From Pithys albifrons albifrons (lineage: Eukaryota > Chordata > Aves > Passeriformes > Thamnophilidae): a stretch of 64,000 nucleotides of DNA. Numbering within the stretch: the first letter of the stretch is position 1; each line of letters begins with the position of its first letter. Positions 53,406 through 64,000 of this stretch are shown here, in pieces. The position numbers and the translations under genes are program-made. Below the pieces are notes generated by a model. That model saw only the letters and a list, made by a program, of their open reading frames with translations. It searched no databases and was not told the origin of the DNA. The DNA lies in assembly GCF_047495875.1 (NCBI RefSeq), contig NC_092497.1:210266-274265 (forward strand). Reading direction: 5' to 3'.

Positions 53406-54404
53406 GTACGAGGGGAGAACTTCAGTGATGAATTGAGGCCTCGTGCAAAGTTTACAGAGGTGTCCATGTAAGAGAAAAGACATGATAAAGGTAACACTAC
53501 ACTGAAGCTTTAGGGAAATACCCAACTACGTGTGGGTTACCATGATGAATAAACTGTCCATTCCATCAGTGGTGTTATTAGATGTAGACTGTGATGGTGA
53601 TTTACAATCCATGCCCACTTTGAAGCCTGTAAACCCTGTCAATGCTTGGTAAATCCTGCTTTTCCTTGGCTGGCAGCTCCATAAACATCTTTCCCATGTA
53701 TCTGATACCTGTACACAACTGGGAATTCATGATCACAAAACTGATAATTAAAGTGTATGACACATAAGCTACCCACTGTGTAATTACATGTCTCCTTTAC
53801 AAAGCAAAAAAAAAGGCACAATTCACTGCAGAAATAGTTGCACCTGGAGTACATCTAAAAACATTTGAACATGCCAGTAATTTGCCCTGGGATTCAGACC
53901 AGTAATTCACAGTCAATTAGAAATAATCCGACAAAGACATCTTTGTTAAATTTACTTTGCTATTGGAAGGAAATCTTTATGTTATTTCTTATGGCTATAG
54001 CTGTACATTTCACCTTAGCTATTGATTCTTATATTAATGCATAATATTGTATCTGCATTAATAAAAAAAACCCACAACAAACCAGCTTTTATTCCAAAAC
54101 ACAATGTCACACCAAAACTGCTCCTCAAGTAGAATAGATTTAATCCTTACTTTGCATTCAATGATATGTTTACATGTAACAGTAAATATTTGACAATTTT
54201 CTGTCACCCAGTTCTCCCAAGCAAAGTGTTTAACTTGTGTGCAAGGTTATTTTGTAGTGGTTGTGGTGTTTGAAATAGCCCAGGTTGGCTGACACTCTCC
54301 TCCAATGAACTTTTCCAGGGGTTTCCTGGTTGAACATCCCAGCTGGCAGGTCTGTGACCGAGACTGTGCCGTGGCACCGTGTCGTGAGCCCCTCGGCACC
54401 ACCA
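53406..54404. other. Spacer between two arrays
   Basis: About 1 kb of AT-rich sequence of ordinary look. No exon or recognisable repeat was seen. Confidence 0.55.
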
Positions 54405-55870
54405 GGTACTGCCATGGGTGGGTTCGGGCTGCACTGGCACCAGTGGGGGCTGCACCCCCAGGTACTGCCGTGGGTGGGTTTGGGCCACACTGGCACCAGT
54501 GGGGGCTGCACCCCCAGGTACTGCCATGGGTGGGTTCGGGCCACACTGGCACCAGTGGGGGCTGCACCCCCAGGTACTGCCGTGGGTGGGTTCGGGCCAC
54601 ACTGGCACCAGTGGGGGCTGCACCCCCAGGTACTGCCGTGGGTGGGTTCGGGCTGCACTGGCATCGTCGGGGGCTGCACCCCCAGGTACTGCCGTGGGTG
54701 GGTTCGGGCTGCACTGGCACCGTCGGACTCTGCACCCCCAGGTACCACCGTGGGTGGGTTCGGGCTGCACTGGCACCAGTGGGGGCTGCACCCCCAGGTA
54801 CTGCCGTGGGTGGGTTCGGGCCACACTGGCACCAGTGGGGGCTGCACCCCCAGGTACTGCCATGGGTGGGTTCGGGCTGCGCTGGCACCGGCGAGCACTG
54901 CACCCCCAGGTACCACCGTGGGTGGGTTGGGGCTGCACTGGCACCGGCGGGGTCTGCACCCCCAGGTACTGCTGTGTGGGTGGGTTGGGGCTGCACTGGC
55001 ACCGGCGGGGTCTGCACCCCCAGGTACTGCTGTGTGGGTGGGTTCGGGCTGCACTGGCACTGGCAGGCGCTGCACCCCCAGGTACTGCTGTGTGGGTGGG
55101 TTCGGGCTGCACTGGCACTGGCAGGCGCTGCACCCCCAGGTACTGCCATGGGTGAGTTCGGGCCACACTGGCACCCGTGGGCGCTGCGGGTGAATCTGGG
55201 GCTGGCTGGGGCTCTGCACCCCCAGGTACTGCTGTGTGGGTGGGTTCGGGCTGCACTGGCACCGTCGGGCTCTGCACCCCCAGGTACTGCTGTGTGGGTG
55301 GGTTGGGGCTGCACTGGCACCGTCGGGCTCTGCACCCCCAGGTACTGCTGTGTGGGTGGGTTCGGGCTGCACTGGCACCGTCGGGCTCTGCACCCCCAGG
55401 TACTGCTGTGTGGGTGGGTTGGGGCTGCACTGGCACCGTCGGGTGCTGCACCCCCAGGTACTGCTGTGTGGGTGGGTTCGGGCTACACTGGCACCGTCGG
55501 GCTCTGCACCCCCAGGTACCGCCATGGGTGGGTTGGGGCTGCACTGGCACCGTCGGGTGCTGCACCCCCAGGTACTGCTGTGTGGGTGGGTTCGGGCTGC
55601 ACTGGCACCGTCGGACTCTGCACCCCCAGGTACTGCTGTGTGGGTGGGTTGGGGCTGCACTGGCACCGTCGGGTGCTGCACCCCCAGGTACTGCTGTGTG
55701 GGTGGGTTCGCGCTGCACTGGCACCGTCGGGTGCTGCACCCCCAGGTACCGCCATGGGTGGGTTGGGGCTGCACTGGCACCGGCGCGCACTGAGGGTCCG
55801 GGGCTGCCGTCCAGGGCTGGCTGGGGCTTTGCATCCCCAGGTACCACTGTGGGTGGGTTCGGGCCGCACT
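54405..55870. repeat. Minisatellite of 56- and 58-bp units, about 25 copies
   Basis: CACCCCCAGGTAC recurs with GGTAC at 54461, 54517, 54573 and so on to 55840. The first nine steps are 56 bp; then 58 bp dominates, with steps of 86 (55139 to 55225) and 95 (55745 to 55840). The two extra bases come from TGCTGTGTGGG in place of TGCCGTGGG. Both strands stay open for about 600 codons, which I take to be spurious. Confidence 0.97.
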
Positions 55871-58800
55871 GGCACCGGCGGGCGCTGCAGATCCGGGGCT
55901 GGCTGGGGCTTTGCTGGGCGCTCCTGTGGCTGCCGCAGCCCGGGCCCAGAGGCTGGGAGACTGCTGCGGGATGCCAGGGGTGCAAAGCGGGCAGGGAGAC
56001 TTGGGAGCTGCCGTGCCTCCCGCAAACACAGAGCTGTGCAGCCCCATTGGAGGTGAGAGATCACACAGTGAATGGCTGAGAATGCCGCAACGCACGGAAT
56101 GAGGGCAAATGGCTGTGACTGGAAAACGGTCTCTGTTACTTGCGGGCAGTGCTTTAATTCACAAAATGGGCAGAAAGTTACTCCTGCATTTTGTGAAGTA
56201 GAAATGTATCAGTTTTGGAGCTAAAAGACAAACCACTCAGCAGGGAAATGGCCGGACCCGAGAAAAAATAAGTGGCAAATACTGGGCAGTGTTGGAACAG
56301 TTCCTTTAGTCATTCCTGATGGAGAGAAATAAAAGCAAAGTTTCGGGTGATACAATCTAATTCTGTGACAAGTAGAGGGAAGAAGCAGAGCTGGCATTTG
56401 GAAAATTAGAAAGGCAAGAAGGCATCTTTCTGTTGAGACCCAGTGGGATTGAAGCTGCTTATTTTTTTGTTCACAGACATGGGACATTGTTTTGTCCAAG
56501 GCATGAACCCACACTTAATTCTGAGACCACAGTACCTTTGCCTGTCAGTTTGATTGTGACTGATGTTTGACAGCTCAGAAAACACTTGCACTTCCCCATT
56601 GTCCATGGTGAGGCAAGGGCAGCATGTCAGGAAGCTGCTTTTCTTCCTTTTCCACAGATGCTGGGAATCACCCACACTTTCGTTGGTGGCTTGGTTATTT
56701 TACCAGCTTGCATGATTTAGATTATTAAAGGTTACATGTCTTTTGAAATCTTCCCATAATCTGGATGTTTGACTTCAATATTTCTACAGCAGGTCTTTTT
56801 GGAGCTCTGCAGCTAGAAAATTATACTGGTTTTTAGTTCACAGAAAAATGTAGCCCTTGGCATTCTGGCAGATTTGCCAGAGCTTTGCAACAGCCTGTAT
56901 ATATAATATTGAACTACAGCTCTTTGTTTTCTAAGACATTGGTCATGGGCACATAACTCACACCTTGCACCCATGCTGAAAATATGGGTTAATAGGGAAG
57001 GTCACACCAGCTTTGCAGCAGCTCAGTAACTGCCCTCTCCAGTAAGCACTCTTTTTATCCAAAAGCATTTGGAGCTATTCTGCTTCCCATTCCTGTTGCT
57101 AAACAGGCTGTTAGAGCAGCCAGTAGTGCACACAGAGCTGTCCAACAGCAAGGGGATGCCACTTGCACCAGTACTGTACTCCCTCCTGACACTTGCATTG
57201 CAGTGCATTGCATTTCATGCATTTTTGTAATGGTACGACAGATATTTTCTTCCTGCACGTCCATGGATGTGCATCCCCCTTTGGAGGCCACTGCTTTGGA
57301 GCATGTGTGGCTTCTGTCTCATGTCACTTCCCTCATGAATCTTGTCATCTGCCCTGGGAGCTGGCAAGGACCTGTTCACAGGCACAGTTTGCAACCCCAG
57401 GGGCACTTTGCATGCTTGTGTTTCTAAGTGTATGAGTCAACATTTTTAGTCTGCTCTGCAACCCAGTGTCTGCAGAGCTAACTGGATTGCAGCTGAGGGG
57501 ATGTGTTTCAGGGAGTAGTTCATTTGTGAAAATAATTTATTTTTCTAGGGAAAAAGAGGGAGGAGAGGGAGGGATCCAACTATCCGAACATGCAGTTTGA
57601 TGTAGCAAATAATGTTCTCTTTTCCTCGCCTTTCTCCCATGGAACAGAAAAAAAATCAGAAACAACCTGAAAAAAAAATTTAAAACTTCCCAAGAGTAAA
57701 TGAGAGGAAGGCAGAAAGGTTTTTAAAAATGTAGAAAAAGGAAATATTTAATTTTATTCAAGAACAATCTCCTAGTAGACTAAAAATGCATGTAATATGT
57801 TGGGGTTTGCTTTGTGCTGGGAAAGGGGAATAATGATATTCATTAATTATTTGCTATTTGCTTAACCTGCACTGCAGAACTGAGGCTAAAATACTGACTA
57901 GGAAACCCCAGAGGCATTACATCTGTGATGGCACTTGAAGGCCTCAGAGCACCACGTGAGACAAAGTGGCCCCTGGTCACTGAATTCAGTGGAGTCCAGT
58001 GTGGCCTCTGTGCCTTGACTTTGCTGAGCCTTTGGAAAGGGCTGGGCATTGTGTGAGTGGGGCACGTGGTGTGTGGGAAACAGCTCAGGGAGCTGAACCG
58101 CCGGGAGCAGCGCTGGGGCCGCGGCGTGAGGGGACATTTCTCTGCAGAGAAAGGACTCTGCTTGTTTTGCCAAGAGCAAGAATATGTAAATGTAATGGCC
58201 AAGTGATATTTTGAGACCGTAGCTCCTCCAGCCTGATTGCATTCTTCAGGGCCTGCTCTGCATTATAAGTGACAAAGTGACAGTCACTTAAACCAGGAAA
58301 TATTGTTGTGCTTGACCTGCAATATTAATCTGGCCTGTGGAGCTCTGGCAATGTTGGCAAAGTGTGGACTGACTCGGCAGGGGTAATGCTTATAATGCTC
58401 TGCGTCCATATTCCCACCATCAGATTAGTCACTGAATACAAAATAGCAGATTTGAGAATAGAGAATAAATGAACTAAATAAAGTCTTCTGCCAAATCATA
58501 TTAGGGGGCATATCTGGGAAAGATACAATGCTTAGATTATTTTGCTAATAGTCACATCATTGTGCCAAATGCATTTCCTCCTTCATGGCAGAAAGATGGG
58601 GGTCAGGGAAAAAAGCTGGAGTGCCTCCAGTTCATTTTCCAGGTGAGTCTGGGTCACTCCTAGTGCAGTGTCTCACTGTGATGCCCTCGAATGGGCCATT
58701 TGGTCCCCAGCAAGAAAAGCTGTCTTTTTTCCCCAACTATGAAAGAAATAGCATTAAACCCAGTTTTTGTACAGTCACTGTTGAGGAGAAAATGTTTTTT

Positions 58801-59738
58801 GAAAGGGAAGAAGTGTCCAGGCAGAAGACAAGAAATGGCTCCTTTTGTGCTCCTTCTGCATCCACTTCTGGCTGCAGAACCCAGTTTGTACTGAAAGCCC
58901 AGGGATGTGGGTCATGAACGTTTGTGCCTTCTCTGTTTGCCATGTTCTGTACTTATTTCTCTTGTCACTCCCTTTCCCATCCTCATCACTCTTCAGGGAG
59001 CCTGGATAGGTAACCTTTTAGCAATAATCTGAAATTCAAATACAAAGAAATGACTACTGAACTGCCCTAATGTTTGAGAAAGGTTTTAAACTAAAATAGG
59101 TTATTCTGTGTTTCATTATTGGCCTGGCAGCTGTGTGTCTGTGCTAGGTGTACTGAGGAAGGTGATATTAACAGAATGAGAAGGTCAGAGTTATATAAAA
59201 ATCCTTTTCAAAGTAAATAGGCTTGCCATACTGAATTCCCCACAGGTACACAGAGGTTAAGAACTAAGAATATATGGCCTTTGGCAGGTCAAGTTGTGCA
59301 TCTGTAAGTGCCCTACAGAAATAAAACCCCCCAGACAAGTCTAAAAGTACAGTGATTGTGCTCAGATTTGCCTCTGGCTGTACCTGTGTGCAAGCGCTGG
59401 CCAAGACAAAGCGAAACACCTCCCCAAGGGAGGTGCCGAGGGGCACAGTGCAGGGGGGCAACACACACCTTGTCATGGCCAGAAACCCCAGGGAAAAGGG
59501 AGTGAGATACACGTGGGAGTTGCTGCAGGGGTCATGCACAAGTGCATTAATTTTATGAGACTTATTTCTAGCTGAGTTTGGAGGTACAGCAAGATGCATG
59601 GCCCCCGTGTGTATGGTGGGGGATGAAGGCTGGGGCTTGCTGCGCTGAGGCAGTGATGGTGTGCTGAGAGCCCCCTGAGCATGGCAGAGCACAGATGGGC
59701 CTGGGCAGGGTCTGTGCTGTACTGAGTGTGGCCCCGTC
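55871..59738. other. Gene-poor spacer towards ZNF532
   Basis: A GC-rich tail of the array (to about 56000) is followed by AT-rich sequence. No exon was recognised. A 110-codon ORF at 58585-58917 (+) has no family likeness. In mammals an OACYL gene or pseudogene lies in this interval; no acyltransferase-like exon was seen. Confidence 0.5.
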
Positions 59739-60209
59739 GTGTGTGTGTGTGTGTCTGTGTGTGTCTGTGTGTGTCTGTGTGTGTGTGTGTGTGTCTGTGT
59801 GTGTGTGTCTGTGTCTGTGTGTGTGTGTGTCTGTGTGTGTGTGTCTGTGTGTGTGTGTGTCTGTGTGTGTGTGTGTCTGTGTGTGTGTCTGTGTCTGTGT
59901 CTGTGTGTGTGTCTGTGTCTCTGTGTGTGTGTGTGTCTGTGTGTGTGTCTGTGTCTGTGTGTCTGTGTCTCTGTGTGTGTGTGTGTCTGTGTGTGTGTCT
60001 GTGTGTCTGTGTCTGTGTGTGTGTGTGTGTGTGTCTGTGTCTGTGTCTGTGTGTGTCTCTGTGTGTCTGTGTGTGTGTGTCTGTGTGTGTGTCTGTGTGT
60101 GTGTGTGTCTGTGTGTGTGTGTCTGTGTGTCTGTGTGTGTGTGTGTGTCTGTGTGTGTGTCTGTGTCTGTGTCTGTGTGTCTGTGTCTGTGTGTCTGAGT
60201 GTGTGTGTG
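59739..60209. repeat. TG-rich microsatellite, about 470 bp
   Basis: (TG)n broken at short, irregular intervals by TC, giving repeats such as CTGTGTGTGT and CTGTGT. It contains no A until GAGTG at 60197. The reverse strand reads as His-Thr repeats with no stop, which I take to be spurious. Confidence 0.98.
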
Positions 60210-61620
60210 CCCGGCAGCTGGGCTGGCCAGCTGGGCTGCGGAGCCACCGTACTCCCCTCTCCTGCGAGCACGCTGCCCCCGTGGCAGGGCATTCTCCTTC
60301 CTGGGGAGCTGATTGCACAGCGAGGTGGCTCTGGCTGACACGGTGTCCCACTTGCCTGTGCCCATTGTCCCTTCTGGGTGGTTTTGCAGCCCTTCTCAAG
60401 GGCATTTTTGGTGTGGCAGATTGCACCCTTTGGAAAGCGTCTCAGTCCAGCCCCGTGCACAGGGGGGCCGGCAGGCTCAGGCTGCCTTGCCTGAGGTATT
60501 AACCAATATTAGCAGGTGAAAAATCAGTTTTATTGAGGCCATGTTGGCAGGTGGATCTGAGCCTTGGTGCAGTCCTGGCTGGGCAGTTCTCTCTGTAGCT
60601 CTCTGATACTTGGGCAGGGGTCTCAGTGCACTCCCTGCCTCCTTGAAGAGGAGAAGGGATGGGATGGAAAGGTAGAGAAGAGGAGATATACGTACATATG
60701 TACACATAGATACCTGTCAGGCACTGCCTCCACGGAGATCAGAAACCCCTGCTTTTGTACAGGATAAATAGGATGAAGCAGCAACACGTGAACCCCAGAC
60801 CTGACAGCAACACTTTGTTCTGCCCAAATGCTCCCCAAAGCCTTTGTTTCTGTTCCAGTCCACTTGCTGCAGTTGAGGTGCAACGTTAAGCACCTCTGTT
60901 TCCAACAAGAGTGGCTGCAAAATGGGGGAACCTAAATGGTCCCTGTCTCACCTCACAGAGATGTTTTATGATATTTAATCCATTACTGTTAAATCCTCAG
61001 AGGAAAGGTGTAGAAAAGAGGAATAATACTGTCATCATTGCAATTGACTCTCAGTGTCATAGTGTTAATTAAAATCAAACAATTAAAATGTCAGCTCCTA
61101 GATAAGTTTAAATGTTTTTATAGTTTACCAGAGAAAATAATTCCCCTAGGTATGCCCACTGAGATTTGTGCCTTTTCACTGTGTCTCATGTTGCTTTATG
61201 TTCACCTCCTGATCTTCAGGACACTCCTGTTACCAGTGTGTCAGCTCTGACATAGAAATGTGTCAGGAGCTTATGGGGCAGTTCAAGACCCTCTCCCTTA
61301 AGCCTTTCAAGACTCTACTGGCAGGGCAGGAGAGTTACCTCGATGTTCCAGGCAGAGCTGCACAGAGCCCCTGCCCAGCAGCTGGGCTGCCCTCCCTGGC
61401 TGTGCAGGGAGCTCCTGGGGCAGGGGCAGGGTGGGGCCCTGGGGCCTGGGCTGGAACCACGAACCTGTTCACATCATCAGGGTACTCGTCAGGAAACCTT
61501 CATGGTTTGAATCTTGGTAGCACCAACAATGGCATAAGCTACTGGTCCACAGCATCCCTTGCAGGGGCAAGGCAGTGAAAAGGGAAAATAAACAAAAGTA
61601 TTAGTAATGGCTGTGAAAAT
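60210..61620. other. Spacer next to ZNF532 3' end
   Basis: Mixed sequence, GC-rich at 60210-60480 and 61370-61450. No exon or recognisable element was seen. Confidence 0.5.
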
Positions 61621-61626
61621 TTAACT

Positions 61627-63355
61627 TTTATTATCTGTTCACTGTATACAAAACACCGTTCTGCATAGTGGTAACTCATTTGTTGTACAGTTGACAGTGC
61701 ACATCAACAAACAAGTGTTCAGAGGAATACCCTGCATGGGAAGGAAGGGCAGTGTGGGCACTGTACGTCACACACCGGGGGCCCCCTGCGTGCTGTGGGA
61801 GGGAGAAGTACCTCATAACCACTCAATATGCCAGTAATTAACTGGGCTAACGAGCATTTACTGACGAGCCAAATTAAGGAGGAGCATGGAGGGAGCAGAA
61901 CTAATGTATTTGATACACAATTTCCAGAGTGATTGAGAAGTTTTACAGAGGTGGCTGAGAGGATCCATATTTTTTTAAACACTTCAAAACTGTTAAAATT
62001 TAATGATAAATAAGAGAATCTCACAAATCTTTAGGGGCAAAATGCTCCACATTTATTTACATATGAAATGTGTTTAATACAGTTGTAATGGACATAGTGT
62101 ATAGTAACATCTGACAGCAGCAAGACTTTTAAGGAACCCAACAATTACTACTGTTTATCATGCAGCTATCTATATATACACAATTCATTTTAAAAAAAAG
62201 TACAAAATCTTTTTTGTAGGGATACATACAAGGTATAAAATGCAAAAACAAACCAAAAATAGACTCTCACAGAGAACTCTGTCTGAGATAAAGGGACAAG
62301 ATGGTACCTGTTTGTACTTGTGCAAGCACAACTGGTGGCACTGCCAGGTCTGGAGCGCTGCCCAGCTCCGGAGGGCCGTGCCCCAGCTCAGGCCCCGGCA
62401 CGCTCACGGCTGGGCGGCGGCTTCTTCTCAGTTGTGGCTGGGTGTGACACGGAGCACCAGAACGTTTGGCAGGAGCACAGGGAGCTGGGAAACACCAACC
62501 CCTGCAGCAAGGGCTAACCATTGTCTTTCAATAACCAGAAAGGAAAATACATAATGCTGCGTACTCGCTCCTATAGAATGTTTAATAAATTACATGACAA
62601 ACCCCATCATAATTATAAACCTATTCCTCTAGTCACAGCTTATTTGTTAAACCCAGAGCAGCCCAGCCCTTTTGTAACAATTTGAGCTTTTATCACAAGC
62701 ACCTGATGACCTAAAAAAATCACTTTATCATACACAGAGTTGTGCAATTATACTTTTCAAAAGTACTTTCCCACTCCAGGGGGTCTGCACCTGTTCTGGT
62801 GTTGCCACCTAAAAACTAGCACTGCATTTTACACATGCAGTGGTATTTTTTCTTTTTTAATATACATTTTGTAAGAGAAAATTTAAAAGCTTCCATAGAC
62901 ATTTAGAAGCACAAGTTCTTAGAATTTAAAATCTCCCCTTAGCTTCCTTCCCCTCTCCTCTCCAAGCACTGCCTTCTGATGCACTTCCATTAGCTAAACA
63001 TTTAGGAGAACCTAAGGGACTGCCCCAGCACTCAGAACTCTGTTTTAAAGAAACTTACTACAAAAGAACAGAAACAAAACAGAAAAAGAACAAATTTCCC
63101 ACTAGATACTGATACAAACACATAACAAAGAGTATAAAAATTATTAGTTTATATATATACAAACTCTTTTAAACTCAAATACTGCTTCATGATTCTCAGG
63201 ATATAGACAATGAGGTGAAGGGGACACTTTTATGCAGAATATATTGCAACAGCCTGAACAGTACTGTTAACACTATCATACCTTGAAATGTCTGTAGCAA
63301 AAATGTCATTAGTATTCCAATGTGGAGAGAGATTTCTGCATCCCAAATAATCTGA
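61627..63355 (-). other. ZNF532: ZNF532 3' UTR (likely)
   Basis: AT-rich sequence after the ZNF532 stop. Minus-strand AATAAA signals (TTTATT on plus) are at 62052-62057 and 61627-61632; either could be the end. Long 3' UTRs are usual for this gene. The border is inferred. Confidence 0.5.
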
Positions 63356-63850
63356 TCACTTTTCAGCTGAACTCATTCTTTTGGACTTAATGAAGGCCAT
63401 GCCATGTGTTCTCATATGAGTGTTTAAGGCCGCTTCAGTTTCAAAAGTCTTTGCACACACTTTGCACCTCCTGTCTGATGCTGCACTGTCAGATGATTCA
63501 TCCTCATGACTGGGTTTATTTTCTTGCTGACTATCCTCCCCAGCCCCATTCTGTTTTGACACTGGCTGAGGCTCCTTCAGCTTATGTACAATGAAGAGGT
63601 GTCTGGAGAGGGACACGTGAGATGTGTAGCAGAGTCCACATTCCCTGCACTGGTATGAAGAGCCATCAGATTTATGTTGAGGAATATGTTCGTGAAACTG
63701 GAGAAGATTTTCTGTTGTAAAGCCACAAACTGCACACTTGTGAACTTTAAAAACATTTATCTTCAGCTTTTTTAATGGCTGAGTGATTGCACCTCGTGGA
63801 GGCCTGAACTCCAGTACAGGTTCTTCTAATTTACGCTTTGGACTAGGAAC
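63356..63850 (-). CDS. ZNF532: ZNF532, last coding exon
   Basis: ZNF532 is a nuclear C2H2 zinc-finger protein of the ZNF687/ZMYND8/ZNF592 chromatin group (Z3), known also as a NUT fusion partner. This exon encodes the C-terminal 164 residues: a basic start (PSPKRKLEEPVLEFRPPRG), then C2H2 fingers HKCAVCGFTTENLLQFHEH, YQCRECGLCYTSHVSLSRH (ending HLFIVH), an acidic Ser-rich linker (QQENKPSHEDESSDSAASD), a last finger RRCKVCAKTFETEAALNTH (ending HMRTH) and the tail FIKSKRMSSAEK. The acceptor CTTTTTTCAG precedes 63850 and the frame starts on a codon. The stop TGA is at 63358-63356. The rest of this ~1300-residue protein lies beyond the window. Sequence and position agree with ZNF532. Confidence 0.96.
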   Translation of the reverse strand, partial: VPSPKRKLEEPVLEFRPPRGAITQPLKKLKINVFKVHKCAVCGFTTENLLQFHEHIPQHKSDGSSYQCRECGLCYTSHVSLSRHLFIVHKLKEPQPVSKQNGAGEDSQQENKPSHEDESSDSAASDRRCKVCAKTFETEAALNTHMRTHGMAFIKSKRMSSAEK

Positions 63851-64000
63851 CTGAAAAAAGGACATAAATGGGGGTCATGTAAGCATAAACATGCAGCTCT
63901 TTTCATAACTATTTGTGACTTACAAGCATCAGGAACTTTCCCTTGGCAGATTTCAGTACAACTCTAATAAATACAATGCTTTTGGGGCTCTACTTCACAG

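Noticed and set aside
51882..53525. 547-, 450- and 418-codon ORFs on the minus strand
   Set aside because: Low-complexity His/Thr/Leu/Pro/Ser repeats from the purine-rich array; they start and end in unrelated sequence.
54204..56095. 583-codon plus and 621-codon minus ORFs
   Set aside because: Translations of the 56/58-bp minisatellite on both strands, without any known domain.
58585..58917. 110-codon ORF, plus strand
   Set aside because: Starts in AT-rich spacer, no domain, no splice context; likely chance.
59473..60502. Cys/Val- and His/Thr-repeat ORFs
   Set aside because: TG microsatellite read in different frames.
61484..61500. GGTTTGAATCTTGG, like a tRNA B box
   Set aside because: No A box, cloverleaf or acceptor stem could be drawn around it.
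1..64000. CRISPR arrays, bacterial operons, phage or integron features
   Set aside because: The window is spliced vertebrate DNA; the tandem arrays have direct unit-to-unit contact with no unique spacers.

Overview
The window is vertebrate genomic DNA with large spliced genes, CpG islands and LINE fragments, and almost certainly comes from a bird. Three degraded CR1 LINE pieces of the avian type lie at about 4870-5040, 7020-7480 and 46540-46910. The gastrin-releasing peptide precursor has the avian N-terminus (mature peptide starting APLQPGG). Introns and spacers are short, and GC-rich minisatellites are common. Gene order and orientation match the block ZNF532-SEC11C-GRP-RAX-CPLX4-LMAN1 on human 18q21, read here in reverse. 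In birds this block is expected on the Z chromosome (family and synteny knowledge, not seen directly).

Layout. At 1-11.5 kb lie the last eight coding exons and the long 3' UTR of LMAN1 (+), the ER-Golgi cargo receptor. At 14.4-23.4 kb is CPLX4 (+), three coding exons, a farnesylated retinal complexin. At 23.5-31.2 kb is a spacer with a polypyrimidine tract, a 1.3-kb minisatellite built of 40- and 49-bp units, and AT-rich homeodomain-site blocks that could be RAX enhancers. At 31.2-33.95 kb is RAX (+), three exons in a CpG island, encoding a paired-class homeodomain protein of the eye field and retina. At 33.96-39.25 kb is the spacer between the convergent 3' ends of RAX and GRP, with two adjoining GC-rich arrays (37.6-39.0 kb) separated by a CTCF-like motif. 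At 39.25-43.75 kb is GRP (-), three exons with a clear TATA box in a CpG island. At 48.2-51.9 kb is SEC11C (-), six exons, a catalytic subunit of the signal peptidase complex; its CpG-island promoter holds a 31-bp VNTR, two opposed ZNF143/THAP11-like motifs and a CTCF-like motif. At 52.2-61.6 kb is gene-poor sequence with a 9-bp array, a purine-rich 15-20-bp array, a 56/58-bp minisatellite and a 470-bp TG-rich microsatellite. At 61.6-63.85 kb lie the 3' UTR and last coding exon of ZNF532 (-).

The genes are syntenic neighbours, not an operon. LMAN1 and SEC11C act in the early secretory pathway, GRP is a secreted product, and RAX and CPLX4 act in retina development and retinal synapses.

The most unusual content is not a gene. 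It is the density of GC-rich tandem arrays whose unit lengths are quantised (40/49 bp, multiples of 7 bp, 56/58 bp), three of which share the octamer CCCCTCAC. They cluster at gene ends and at the SEC11C promoter, and they stay free of stop codons in most frames, so they make long spurious ORFs. Exon borders were read by eye from splice consensus, frame continuity and remembered family sequence; no database search was run. I saw no evidence for an undescribed protein-coding system.
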